Part shown: positions 10,985 to 21,979 of the stretch, in pieces
Layout: each line of letters starts with the position of its first letter
How positions within the stretch are numbered: the first letter of the stretch is position 1
NCBI GenBank assembly: GCA_026225945.1
Contig: JAMJFZ010000239.1
Location: 30,394,501 to 30,458,500 of the forward strand
Length of the DNA stretch: 64,000 bases
Origin: Cricetomys ansorgei
Taxonomy: Eukaryota > Chordata > Mammalia > Rodentia > Nesomyidae
Direction of reading: 5' to 3'
Notes under the pieces: generated by a model
Told to the model about the DNA's origin: nothing
What the model saw: only the letters and a program-made list of their open reading frames with translations
The model's database searches: none
Position numbers and translations under genes: made by a program

Positions 10985-11735
10985 ATGCATTAGTGTACTC
11001 AGGCATCATTATAAAGTACCATAGATGATGTGCTGGCTAGTTTTATACCAACTTGATATAGGCTAGAGTTATTTGAGAGATGGGAATCTCAATTGAGAAA
11101 GTGTCTCCATAGGATTGGACTGTAGATAAGTCTGTGTGGCATTTTCTTAATTAGTGATTGATGTGGGAGGACTCAGATCATTGTGGCCATCCCTGGATTG
11201 GTGGTTCTGGATTCTATGAGAAAGCGGCTGAGCAAGCCAAGATGAGCAAGTCAGTAAGCAGCATCCATCCATGGCCTCTGCATCAGCTCCTGTGACCAGG
11301 TTCCTGCCCTATTTTAGTTCCTGCCCAGTCTTACTTTAATGATGGACTGTGATGTGGAAGTGTAAGCCAAATAAAGCCTTTCTTCTGCAAGTTGCCTTCC
11401 TCATGATGTTTTATCACAGCAATAGTTGCCATAATTAAGACAGATGATATGACCTAAGCCACTGAAATTTATTTCCTCACTGTTTTGGAGGCTAGGAAAT
11501 CTGGATCAAAGTGCTAGCAAGGTCTGTGTCTGTCCTCGCTTGCAAACTGCTCTTTTTTTCTTTCATTTCCTCTGGGTATTCACACAGAGGTGAGGGATAT
11601 CATCTATTTAGAAAGCTAACTCTTAATGGACTAGAGCCCCACTTTAATAACCTTTGTTTTAACCACTATATAAAGACTCCAAATTGAAAGTTACACTGGG
11701 AGATTGGGCTTCAACATATAAAGTTATTTGAGCAA
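10985..11735 (-). mobile_element. MLT1-type MaLR LTR, split by a younger LTR
   Basis: Two separated pieces make one antisense MLT1-like LTR. The short piece (10985-11028) has TAGTGTACTCAGGCATCATT followed by ATAAAGTACCATAGATGA, the reverse complement of the MLT1 3' end. The long piece (11443-11735) continues with CTAAGCCACTGAAATTTATT, CACTGTTTTGGAGGCTAGGA near 11478, TAGAGCCCCACTTTAATAAC near 11632 and ending GGGCTTCAACATATAA near 11705. The gap between them is exactly the LTR at 11029-11442. Rejoined in order, the pieces follow MLT1 without a large gap, which dates this element before the inserted one. Confidence 0.8.
11029..11442 (+). mobile_element. MaLR solo LTR (MTD-like) with 5-bp target duplication
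   Basis: The element begins TGTGCTGGCTAGTTTTATAC and ends ATAATTAAGACA. It has the canonical TG...CA ends and an internal AATAAA in AAGCCAAATAAAGCC near 11366-11380. It is flanked by GATGA at 11024-11028 and GATGA at 11443-11447, the 5-bp duplication expected of an ERVL-MaLR integrase. It is complete at both ends and carries no internal region, so it arose by recombination between two LTRs or by loss of the provirus body. Confidence 0.93.
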
Positions 11736-13366
11736 TATAATTCAGCACATAAAAGCAAATTTCAAAGCTAATGATACTCATGAGATAAAGGCAAATGGTG
11801 GAAGAGAATGAGCAGGAACTGTGGTATTTAGTGGTTAGGGTGAACTCTTTGGACAAGTGACCTTTGAGACCCAATGAGAGAAAAGGTAGGCAAAGAAGCC
11901 AGCAAAGATTTTGGAGAGCAACCTTCCAGTAATTGCATATCTGAATATCCTCTAACAAACCAACAAATGCTGAAATCCAACATTTCTGAAAAAAGATGAA
12001 CCCAATCAGGAGATCAGGAGATTTGTAAATAAACTTATCACTGGGGCATTTTAGACTTTTAGGTTTGTTTCTTTGGAGTGGAAGGTATAAGAAAATGTCT
12101 AGAAAATAACAAATTCTCTTTCAAAAACTAGAACAGAGTTGCCTGGATGCTGGTGGAATCCAGAGATGGGAAGTCTGGAGAGAATACGAACACACCATGT
12201 GCCCTGGGAGAACCAACAGCAGCTCAGACAGGTATATAGGCCTATAGATGATGTGTAGGAACTGATTTGGGATATATTGATGGGGCTGGATCAGCAGCAT
12301 GCTTCTCAATAGGTTAGGATTCTAAAGAAGAGATCAACACCTCAGCTGCAACTTTAATGTAGGGTTTGCATATCTTGATGGCTAAAAGTGATATTCATCA
12401 GGTAGGAAAACTATGATAGAAATGAGTTTGGAAGTAAAACATCAAAAAAAAATCATTTTGGAGCCTGTTAAATTTAAAAGGCTTTTTAAAATATGAAGTT
12501 AAGTATTGATTTAAAGGTTTGATTTATAAGCCTTATGTTCAAAAGAAAGAAAGGTCGGAGGTGTAAATTTAAGATTGTAGCTGGCTCAGTCTAGTCTTCC
12601 ATGAAGTAGATTTCTAGATATAATAAGTAAAAATAATCATGGAGGATCTCAACTCAGTACCTATGATAGGAAAGAAAGAAGCCACCTTGTGCAGGGGTAG
12701 AGGTTGAACTATAATCCAACAGAGGAGTTTTAAATACAGAATAAGCCTCCAGAACTCATTGGAATTAGGGAAGAAGCACACATCCAAAGCCATCACTGGG
12801 CTCAGCCATTAACCGTGAGACCTGCTATGAAAGAGGTGTGACCTCGGGTGCGATGGCTCTCTTATGGTGAGGTAATTCTTGAGAGTGGCTGACATCTCAT
12901 AATTGTTTGCAGGACATCCTGCAACCACTGGCAAAAGGGCGGGCCCCTTATTGCTGAATAGCACACCCTAACCATCCACACCATTCACCCAGATGCTATG
13001 TGGGAAAGGAATAAAGTAATATCAACTCACATTAGTTGCTAAATGAGATTATCTTGAGGAAAGTAGATAGGAGAGCTGTGGATGCCCCAGGCAATAGCCA
13101 ATAACTACGTGACATGCAGAAACAATCCCCCCGCCCCCCACCGGCTGAGACCTGGACTCTGTAATTAAAGATAGAGCAAAAGCCCCAGCTCCCGGGGAGG
13201 TCCTAGGACTGCCTAGTTGATGGCAAAGGAAAGTGTTTATGTCATCTGAGGCCCCTGCTAGCAGAGGTGGATTATAAGAAAGGAATAATGAGGTATCTTC
13301 TTGATCTCCTTGGAATATGTAATTTGAAGAAATTAAAATATCAAAAGTTGACTTCTGTGTCTATTC
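11736..13366. other. Mostly unique; possible old repeat at 11800-11930
   Basis: TGGACAAGTGACCTTTGAGA near 11850, followed by a GGCAAAGAAGCCAGCAAAGA block, resembles an ancient mammalian repeat whose consensus I cannot name. The rest shows no element. From about 12830 GC content rises, and scattered CpGs appear (GACCTCGGGTGCGATGG, CCCCCGCCCC, ACCGGCTGAG, CTCCCGGGGAGG). This forms a shoulder to the CpG-retaining block that starts after 13386. Confidence 0.45.
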
Positions 13367-13386
13367 TTTTTTTTTTTTTTTTTTTT
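13367..13386. repeat. Poly-T run of 20
   Basis: This is an uninterrupted T tract. No SINE or L1 body lies next to it in antisense, so it is probably a mononucleotide expansion at the edge of the CpG-retaining block. Confidence 0.9.
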
Positions 13387-13990
13387 GTTTAATAGAAAAT
13401 AATGATCGTTTCCAAAGAGACCATGGGAGGTCTGGCACATTCTAGTGAAAGTCCTGCGTCAGAATCCTGCACTGCTCAATCAAGCGTCGGCAATTCCTGT
13501 TTTGTTTCTACTTCCCGCTAACTAGATTAGGAAAGACTTCATCTAGACCCATGGTGGACCACCCAGACGCTCCTAGCAAATCCATCCCTCGGTTGACTGC
13601 TTTTGTTCGCCCTTTGTATACCTGTGTCTCATTTTTATCCTGTCCCGAATCTGCTTTCCTACGTTCCTGACAGCATCTAGAATTCTTGGCTTCATAATGT
13701 GTCGCACCAAAAGAAACCTAACCCGGCATTATTTGGAGCCCTTAATGATGCTGTCGTTCCCCCTTTGAAGGCCAGAGAGTCAATGATAGGTCTCTCCTGC
13801 GGGGTTTTAGACCATAATCACAGCGGCTGGGTCTGTCGAGCACCTCTTGTCCACAATTAATGGAGTGCTGCCGCGGTCACAGCTACAGCCAGGGAGGGCA
13901 GACTGTCTGTTGGGGGTTTCATTGTTATTCCACGAGGTTTAAAACCAATGTCAAAATCAAACCACTAGGAGAATTCCACCCATGCTTGTG
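13387..13990. promoter_or_regulatory. Candidate conserved enhancer-like block
   Basis: About 600 bases free of any recognisable repeat, with clearly more CpG than the rest of the window. Examples are CCTGCGTCAG, CAAGCGTCGGC, CTTCCCGC, CAGACGCTCC, TTGTTCGCCC, CCTACGTTCC, GTGTCGCACC, GCTGTCGTTCC, CTCCTGCGGGG, GCAGCGGCTGG-like text near 13818 and GCTGCCGCGGTC. It also holds homeodomain-type cores (CACAATTAATGGAG at 13851-13864 and CCTTAATGATGCTG near 13740). No open frame, splice site pair or TATA box supports an exon or promoter. Retained CpG in an AT-rich, methylation-decayed neighbourhood usually means selection. The regulatory role is inference, and the target gene lies outside the window. 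Confidence 0.45.
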
Positions 13991-15288
13991 GATTCCTACA
14001 GTAGCGCACATGTGATAGAAGACACTTTGAAATGGAATTTAATACGCAGATGTAAAACTCAAAAAAAAAACACGATTGGAGCTATGTTATTAAAATGAAT
14101 TTAGTATCATGTCCATTTACATTCTCTTTAAATAATAAGTAGGCCTCCTAGATTTTAGAAGCAAACTATATTTCACGGGGCTTTTGTGCTGATTTTTCTC
14201 ATTATCTCTTCTTAGAAAAGCTCCATTCTTGACTTTTAATGCTTTACCACCGAACTGAGAATTCTGGTTCAAATTCCGTGTATCAACTTAGATTCCCCTT
14301 CTGGCCACAACCCTGAGCTTTCCCAGAGGACCCCCATCCATACTTGTATGCCCTCCCCAACTTTGAATCTGATTGAGTTTCTAATTTAGCGAAGAGAACA
14401 CAGGGCAAATATGATGGGAATTCTAAGCACTGGTATTAAGGATGCCTGGTAACCTCTCTGGTCTATGAGCTTTCGAGATACATCAGCTGTCAGGTAAGCA
14501 GTCCAGATCCATCCTGGAAAGGTGTCATGGAGAAAGTACTGGGAGGAAAGGCCCTGAGATGGGAGAAACCAGGAAAAAGTAGCCTAGGTGTGCCTGGAGA
14601 CAGGCTGTACCTTCTGAGTCTGCCACCTCCTACTGCAACTTCACTTTCACACAGAAGTGTGTTGCAGGGGTGGTGGTGGGGGTAACCACAGAAACTGGCA
14701 ATAAGAAGGAGGACAAAACTGCGTCTCCATACTTGGACCCCAAGCAAAATAAAATTAAAAAAAAAACCCTCTTCATCATTTCATCTACAGATCTCCTCCT
14801 CCAGGAAGTATATTGTAAACTTGGTTCGTGACCTAAATTCATTTCCATATTGCACTTTGTTGATGTTAACTATTTTCTCGCAGTTCCACTGAAGCTCACT
14901 AAAGGTGACCCATGACCTCCTGAAGACTGAAATTAGCGTGGTCTTCCCAGAGTGCCCTCTCCACTGGCTGCTGATAAGCTTCCGGAAACCGTTTTCTTCT
15001 TTCCTTTGGGCTTTCTAAACACTCTCTAGCCCTCTTCGTTTCATTCTCATTTCTTTAAGGCCTTTCTGTGACGCTCCAGACACTGCATGTCTGGGACATG
15101 GTAACCACTCTTCGAAAGAGATTCAGAGCCTAGCATTGTCCTGGTAAATACTGAGCTAGAAAGCAGAGTTGAAAGAGCAAATAAGAATGCAGAGAAATTT
15201 GAGCGCTTGAAAAAGAAAGGCACGAAACAACAAAGACAAAATACATTATAATACAGGAGTATGCCACAGATAAAGAAGTAAGGGGGGA
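13991..15288. other. Unique non-coding stretch
   Basis: No element is recognised. A minus-strand 131-codon frame (15047-15442), the longest in the window, starts in this stretch but runs through the B3 and URR1 insertions downstream. That rules it out as an ancestral exon. Confidence 0.5.
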
Positions 15289-15690
15289 GGGCTGGCGAAC
15301 TGACTAGGTGGGTAAAAGTGACTGCTGACGAGTTTGAGGACCCAAGTTTGATCCCTGAGAGCAACCAAGTGCTTTGGATCTCAACCTGTGAGTCGCAACC
15401 CTTTCGGAGGGGGCCGCCTAAAACCATCTGCATTTCAGGCATTTACCTTACTATTCATAACAGAAGCAAAATTACAGTTATGGAAGTAGCCACGAAAATA
15501 ATTCTAATGATTGGGGGTTCAGCACAGCATGAGGAAATGTATTAAAGAGTAGAAGCATTAAGATGGTTGAGAACCACTGAACCACCACATGGTGGGAGGA
15601 GAGACTTCCTCAAGCTGTCCTCTGGCTCCACACATGCGGCAGCAATACATCCTAGTAAATAATTACAATATAATTCAAAGAAGAAGTGAC
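15289..15690 (+). mobile_element. B3-type SINE interrupted by URR1
   Basis: The head is GGGCTGGCGAACTGACTAGG (15289-15308), then GGTAAAAGTGACTGCTGACG and GACCCAAGTTTGATCCCTGA, a tRNA-derived A box/B box pair. After the URR1 element the body resumes with CACATGGTGGGAGGAGAGAC (15586) and CTGTCCTCTGGCTCCACACA (15617), and ends in an A/T-rich tail. The two halves join in frame with the B3 consensus. Old and diverged. Confidence 0.85.
15368..15579 (+). mobile_element. URR1 (hAT-Charlie non-autonomous DNA transposon)
   Basis: The ends are imperfect inverted repeats: GGATCTCAACC at the left and GGTTGAGAACCACTG at 15565-15579 on the right. Between them are GAGTCGCAACCCTTTCGG, ATTCATAACAGAAGCAAAAT, TACAGTTATGGAAGTAGCCA and GGGTTCAGCACAGCATGAGG, all in URR1 order. 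The roughly 210-bp length fits the family. It lies inside a B3 SINE. An 8-bp target duplication is expected, but the flanks (about GCAACCAA and AACCACCA) are too degenerate to prove it. Confidence 0.88.
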
Positions 15691-17409
15691 TTCCTAATGT
15701 GGGGGAAGAAACCGGATGTCTTTGCAGGGGTTCCCTGTAACTCTGGCACATATTCCAGTACATTTTAGAACAGAACTGCATGTACATATACAAAATCCAG
15801 AAGGCTACTGGGGTAAAAGGAAAGAAAAGAGACTTAACAGGATGTAAAGGAGAAATTGGAAGGGCAGAAAAAAATCAAATAAAATAGTCCGAGAGTATCA
15901 TTTCATTGCATACATATGAATCAACAATTGGAGGTAGAACTTCTACACTGAGTAAAACTGATAATTTTCAATGTTTTCTGCAATATTCCTCATTCTGGAA
16001 AATCATTTCTTTCACGTCACTAATATAGTTGGTGAACAGTAAAAAATTAGATAATTGTAATCTTGAGGATTAAATGTTTGGGTCAGGGACTATACAAGCC
16101 ACACTTACCTACATTGGCATTTTTCTCTCTACCCTTGCAGCTGCTCTAAACTTCACAGGCTGAGAGCCAGCCTGTGAATTTGTAACTCTCTATTTCTCAA
16201 GGGAAGTTTACAAAGCACTTTAAGCTATCAGGGGCCACAGGGGGCACAGATGACCTACAACCTACAGGGCTGAACTTTGCCCCTTTATCTGCTGCCCCGA
16301 AATCAATCTCACTATAAGAACAGCTTGTGTTATGGGCTACTTGGCAACTACATGGTTTGGGACTCTCTGAAATCCATAAGGGGCTCCACATTGGTTCCGG
16401 GGATTGAATTCTCCTCAGAGCCTTCACCATGCTGCTTCCTATGACATTAAGAACTCCCTTAATAAATCTCTCATCCAAAAAGACAATCCACCTCAGTGTT
16501 CCTCTCAAACTCCAAAAACCAAAGAATTCTTACCGCAAAGAACCCCATGAGACAACCAGTACCTAGTTTGGTCACCAGAACCTCAGGTCATCAGGACTGC
16601 ACTTTGAGTCCTGGGCAGCATAAGTGCCTCCAAACTGCTAAGAATCTTAAACCTGCAATACCAACACCCTGAGGGCAAACACCAAGGATGGTTTACATTT
16701 GATTAGAAGAGATCAAGTTCACTGGATTACTGAGATCATGCAATTTTTGAAAATTGGAATTGATTCCTACATCATGAAAGAAACAAAGCCCAAACCAGCC
16801 ACAGCTAGAAATGTCTTTTCTTACATGTGTTTAACTATCTCAAGGAGGTTCATACTTCCAACCTGGCTCAGTGACTACTTTTATTTTTTAGCTCCACTGG
16901 AATTCTCTCTATTTCAGTGTTAGTATGGATAGTTTTACAAATTTGGATAAGTAAAACCACAGAAATACTTCAATACAAGATTTCCTTAATCGAGTCACAG
17001 GCCTCCTTTTTAAACACCCCCCCTACCCCAGCATATACATCAGAGAATTATGACGCTAGGAGAAACCTGGTGTTGTGTCATGACTTTGGCAGTGAGTGTC
17101 ATGTTTGTTTTGCTTTTTCCTGGGCAAAATAAGCTGGTGTTGTTTTCCTTGTCTGTTGACTCCAGTTTCTCTAAGAATACCTAAGTTGCCATGTCACCAA
17201 CTATCACTATGGGCAAACAATATTAAAGGATTTTGGAGTTCGTGATCAATAAAGTAGACTCTCTTATTTGATTTGTGTAATCTATCAAAAATTACAACAG
17301 GGCACTATCTTGTGATACTCAGTAATCTTAGTGGTCATATTGGAAAGTAGTTTTATATCTGTACACGAGGCCACAGTGCTTCCTTTGACAAGGATCTTTG
17401 AATAGGACA
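15691..17409. other. Unresolved non-coding stretch
   Basis: No named repeat. The part at 16200-16660 is richer in C and carries TTAATAAATCTCTCATCC near 16456 after a GC-leaning block, a layout that could be a decayed LTR. A 103-codon minus frame overlaps it without domain content. A C-run lies near 17018. Confidence 0.4.
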
Positions 17410-17540
17410 CAACACGGAACTGGAGCCAGCCTAAATGTCCATCAGCAGGTGAATGGAAAATAGCAATGTGATAAATATATTCAATGTTATCTTATTCAGC
17501 TATTAAAAAATGTATGAAATTTGCAGAAAAATTACAAAAG
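17410..17540 (+). mobile_element. L1 ORF2 3'-end fragment
   Basis: GGAGCCAGCCTAAATGTCCA at 17421, a TCAGCAGGTGAATGG block, TATTCAATGTTATCTTATTC near 17478 and TTAAAAAATGTATGAAATTT near 17503 follow the sense strand of L1. The matching L1 region has a CCCAAATGTCCATCA motif, then a TGGATAAA motif and a TATTATTCAGC block. The copy is short and has no coding capacity. Confidence 0.7.
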
Positions 17541-17755
17541 ACAGAAACTTCATGTTCACTCATATACAAACCCTACTTTATAATGTGTTGTTGGTTTCTC
17601 TCCCATCCCATCTGCCACAGCAGCGGCTGAGTCTCCCCGCACCGCTCACGCAGGCCCAGGCCTTGCTCTTTAGCCAGGAGTGCAAAGGCCTGGGTTTGAG
17701 TGGCAGGAAAGTGCTCTGGGACCCGAGGCCTGGGTCTCAGTTAATTTCTCGAGGA

Positions 17756-18153
17756 TGCTGACCACCTGCGGCCTGAGAATAGGGGACAAGACGCAAAGGA
17801 AGTCTCGGGAGCCGAATCTGATGGACCACAAACTGGTTTATTGGCGGGCTTTTCCCTGTTTAAATATCTTTCTCCAGAGAAGGTGGGGTCCCAGTACTCC
17901 GGGTGGGGAGGTCTGATTAGCATGGGGGCAGGGCAGGGGCACCTGGCCTCATGGTCTTTGCAAAGACAGAGGAAGGTGCCTAATTTGCCACAGGGCAGGC
18001 AAAAAGCTTGTCAGGTTTATTTTCCTTTTGCTTCTGTGAATAGCTACAGTCCCTCCAGGGCTAGAAGAGAAGGAGCTCGCAAGACATTCTGCTAGCCCAC
18101 CCTGGGAGGACGAGGCACCCTTTAGCAACTTCAACTTGCCCCAGAGGTCTACA
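17756..18153 (-). mobile_element. ERV LTR (class II-like), antisense
   Basis: On the minus strand the layout is that of a retroviral LTR. A U3 with GCTAATCAGACCTCCCC is followed by a TATA-like ATATTTAAACAGG (about 17859-17871). About 20-30 bases on comes a CCAATAAACCAG polyadenylation signal (about 17835-17846), and then a U5 with CCCGAGACTTCCTTTGCGTC and CTTGTCCCC. The ends can be read as TG...CA on the sense strand (TGTAGACC near 18153, GTCAGCA at 17756). GC content is higher than in flanking DNA and several CpGs remain, so it may be among the younger elements here. No matching target duplication or second LTR was found. I cannot name the family. Confidence 0.55.
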
Positions 18154-20716
18154 ATGTGTACTGTGTATATATAAATGGGTACAATATAGGCAAAGCCTAA
18201 AATATTAGAAAGGAGTTCAAATGAGGTGCCAAGGAAGATAGCCATGCAAAAGCCATGTCTCTGCAAAGCCACAGTTCATACCTCAAAGAGGGCAAGAGAC
18301 AATATATTCTGGAGCCAAATATCAGTGATCATGGCCAAAGAGTACAGATTCAAATACCCCAAATTCCATGTCCCAACAGTCCCAGAAGTTTCACCAAGTC
18401 TTTATAGTGACAGAAGGAACAAAGACAGCCAAAAACCTGGGCATTTTTCAAATAGATTGTTAGTAACATTAAGTAGGCAGTTACGGCAAAGCAGAGAAAT
18501 CTCAGCTACAGGCCTCAGATGCTATCTGATGGGAAAACTATAAATCTGTTAAATTAATACATTCTAAAATACTTTTATTTGTTTGTCACAGTATGGTAGG
18601 TATGGCAGAGAACTAGGCAAGGTATGGCTATTTAGGGGGCTAAATGTAGCCCAAGATAAATTGTAGTTCGTCTCTGGACATGTGCAATTCTGACCTCTCT
18701 GCACACACTGAAGTCATTAAATCAGCCTTGTAGAAGGTTTCAGTTTGGAATGTCAGCTTCTCTCTGGAATTTGCCTTCATGGGACAAGTCATCGAAATGG
18801 GAAAGAGATAGAGGGGGCTGTACACAGAGGATCTGCGAGAAGTAGACTCTGCTAAGACACACTTTATCAATTAAAAATGTCATAATATTATCTAATGCCT
18901 TATATGCTAACAAAATAAAAATATTTCTCCCCAAATATAATATCTAAAATCCTAAAACTGTTCCTGACACAAATAAAAAATATGATTCATATTTAGGAGA
19001 AAAGCACGTTCAGTGCCTTTTCTTCATTTTTTTCCAGCCCTGCTTTGGGATCCCAAGTGCCCACACTGAGCTCTTCATAAAGGAAAACTATTGCAATATG
19101 TTTATTCTTAGCAAGATGTTAAGGAACTTCTACTTGTAGAAGTATCTGAATTTTTTTAAAAAACACTGAAGAGAAACACTGTTAAAACCTAAATAGCATG
19201 GAAACTAGTTTGGCCCCGAAAGAACAATGCTTCTTCTATAGATGCTGACCCTGGCGAGATCTGCTGCTCTCCCCAGAGGCTGGGATTTTACAATGTCCTT
19301 GGCATCTGAATAGGTGCATATTCGATGGATATATTTACAGAAGTGAACCCATGCCTGCGGTTGACATTATTGTGGGAGAGAAAATGACTACTCAAGTCCA
19401 CTGCTGAGATATTTAATACGGTAATCTGAGTTCTGAGAGCCAGGCATCAGTGCCGCTGCTAAGGACTGCATTCTGGGGTCTTGTTTCAAAACTGTGATTC
19501 TATCTCAGGGAGGCTTGATTTTCTGAGAGGAAACAGCTTGTTTCTCTTGGATGAACATCAGCCATTATGCCTGAAGGTAAGGTACATTTTTAATGTGAGC
19601 ATTTTAGGTGTTATACCCATACCCATGACAGATATCATGAATAAATACCTTTTTCACTTGTTATATTGGAAGGTTTGTATTGTTTTGTTTTTCCTCATAC
19701 AGTTAGTCTGAAGCCAACGTATGCTAATCTTCTGTAGAGGTACATCTGTTTTTCAAATGATAATAATTCCATGATAACATAGGGTTGCTTTGGGTTCTAG
19801 CTTTCTTCCAAGTGACATGAACATAGAGCCAGCTGCTTCTCAAACATCAGTTCAGACTCTGTCGCCTGAGTCAGGAGATCCATTTACTGCTTTTCTTGTT
19901 GCAGACTAAAGCCTTTGCATACATGATGAAACTTCAAGTTGGAGATGAAACAAGATACTACATGAAGGAGACATAGTCATTATTTATACATTTTTCTGCA
20001 AGTGTGTTTGCCTGGTTTCTCAGGAAGGATGCAAACCCTCCGAATTTTATCCCTAAAAATACATGATGAACAACTTGCGTAGCCAAGCCTGGTCCTTTGA
20101 AAGACTGGTACCTAGTCCAGATTTTCCTTGTCACCAGGTAACAAAGGTGGCTGCACTGGTAACTGGCCAGGCAGAAGGGCTAGCAGTAAGCCCTGCCCAT
20201 CCTAGCCCAGCTTGATGTTCTAACACTGCTCATTATCTGCCTTTTAGGGGTTTTCAGAACTTCAGTTGCTGATGGAGCAAATTTTTGCCTAAATCCTACA
20301 TCAGAATTATGTATTACTTAAAATTATTGTTTATTCTGTCTCTTTTCTTCTCCAGGCAAAATAAAGCCTACTTCAATTATTATCAAGTTTTCTCGGATCT
20401 CCTCCAAGCTCCCCAGGCCTGCTTTTGTCTGCCTTTGTTTTAAACACAAAGCCTATTATGAGATTAGAATGTATCAAAATCATTAAAGGAATTGTTCAGG
20501 GATCTTACAAAAGTGAAAAGTTACTGTATTTAAAGAAATACAGTACAAGACCTCCAAAGACATGTTCATACAACCATGTGATTGATGGTTGTGTTTGCTG
20601 AAATCCAGATAGATGATGTTCTAAATTTTGAAAGTCATAAATCCACAGTCTTTCCAATTCTGGAATCATAAATTAAATTCTAATTCAGTTTTAAAAAAAT
20701 AAACAACTAGTAATAG
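18154..20716. other. Unique non-coding stretch
   Basis: A long block without nameable repeats or credible exons; the frames seen (60-107 codons) lack domains. Some subregions look unlike decayed repeats (19240-19460, 19880-20050) but CpG is low and I cannot judge conservation by eye. Confidence 0.45.
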
Positions 20717-20770
20717 TGTGTGTGTGTCTCTGTGTGTGTGTGTGTGTGTGTGTGTCTGTGTGGGGGGGGG
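20717..20770. repeat. (TG)n microsatellite ending in a G run
   Basis: A TGTGTG run with CTG interruptions ends in nine or so Gs at 20762-20770. It sits at the tail end of the antisense SINE that follows, so it is the expanded CA-type tail of that SINE. Confidence 0.95.
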
Positions 20771-20892
20771 TGTAAGTTAGAGGAATTTGCAGGAGTCAAT
20801 TTCTCCTTCTACTAAATGGGTCCTCAGGTACAAACTCAGGTTATTAGACTTGGCAGCAAAGCCATTTTGTTAAGCCATTTTGCTGGCCCGAA
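20771..20892 (-). mobile_element. B2/B3-family SINE, antisense
   Basis: TAAGTTAGAGGAATTTGCAG, GAGTCAATTTCTCCTTCTAC, GGGTCCTCAGGTACAAACTC (20819) and a TTAAGCCATTTTGCTGGCCC end (20871-20890) are the reverse complement of a B2-related SINE, read from tail to head. The B box complement is mutated. The copy is nearly full length. Confidence 0.9.
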
Positions 20893-21147
20893 GCCATTTT
20901 CTTAATCTAATGTGGATGTATATCCATTCCTTATAATCAAAAGAGCAGTAAAGGAAACAAACAAAAGCTTGTCCACCCTTACAGGAAACATACGGATAAG
21001 TTTAGACTATCCTGATTGCATTGACACAATCCTTTCCTTGGTTCAAATAGAGAGATCAGAATGACTCCATTGCCAAACAAGTGTTATAAAGAAGAAATAT
21101 TTTTCATCAAAAATAACATAGTAAATGGGATTTCAAAGTTGTAACAC

Positions 21148-21541
21148 TGTCTTAGTTAGGTTACATACTGTGATGAAACATCATGACCAAAAACAGCTTG
21201 GGGAGGAAAGGGCTTGTTTTGCTTACACTTGCACATCACGCTTCTTCACTGAAGGAGATCAGGGTAGAACACAGCTGAAGGCAGGAGCTGATACAGAGGC
21301 TGTGGATGGGTGATTCTCGCTGACTTGCTTCCCATGGCTTGCTCCGTCTGCTTTCTTATAGCATCCAGGACCACCAGCCCAGGGATGGCACCACCCACAG
21401 TGGGCTGGGCTGACCCCAATCAATCACGAATTAAGAAAATGGCTCCAAGTTTGCCTACAGCCCAGTCTTACAGAGGAAAATTTCACAATTAGGCTTCCCT
21501 CCTCTCAGATGACTCAAGCTGAAATAAAATCAGCCAACACA
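21148..21541 (-). mobile_element. MaLR solo LTR (MTD-like), antisense
   Basis: The plus strand starts TGTCTTAGTTAGG and ends ATCAGCCAACACA, the reverse complement of the MTD plan. Blocks in between include CATGACCAAAAACAGCTTGG (21182), CCACCAGCCCAGGGATGGCA (21371) and ATCACGAATTAAGAAAATGG (21423). The usual AATAAA is lost (the sense strand reads AAAACAAG there). Flanks AACAC (21143-21147) and AACTC (21542-21546) match 4 of 5 positions, consistent with a mutated target duplication. Confidence 0.92.
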
Positions 21542-21621
21542 AACTCAATGGAAACTAGAAAAGTTTTGTTTCAAACTATGCATTTAATTTTTATATCCGA
21601 GCATAGCGAAGAGAAATTCCA

Positions 21622-21840
21622 AGGCTGGGGAAGAACATATCCCACTCCTGCAGGAGACCTGCATTTGCATCTCCTCATCCATGGTGGGCAGCTCACGACC
21701 ATCTATAACTTCAGACCCAAGGGATCCGATAGCCTATTCTGTACTCAATGGGTAGCTGTGCTCACACTTGTGCATGTGTGCACACATGCATGTGTGAATG
21801 CACACACACACACACACAAATAAAATAAAAACAAATCTTA
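21622..21840 (+). mobile_element. B2 SINE
   Basis: From about 21657 the sequence follows B2: GACCTGCATTTGCATCTCC, CATGGTGGGCAGCTCACGAC (21680), CATCTATAACTTCAGACCCA (21700), then a CA-rich part and an AATAAAATAAAAACAAATCTT tail (about 21820-21840). The head (GGCTGGGGAAGAACATATCC) is shortened, removing most of the A box, so it should be transcriptionally dead. Confidence 0.92.
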
Positions 21841-21979
21841 AAAAGAAATAACAAATTCTTTTTAGAAGGTTACCTCTGCTATTACTAGAGCCAGGGGCCA
21901 CAAACAGATGACAAAAATCTTCAGAGTATGAAGTGTTCTTCCCTACTCCCCCTTGGTTTACCACACCAACTCTGACTGT

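Noticed and set aside
15047..15442. Minus-strand open frame of 131 codons, the longest in the window
   Set aside because: It runs through a B3 SINE and a URR1 transposon, shows no domain, and has the low-complexity hydrophobic content of a chance frame.
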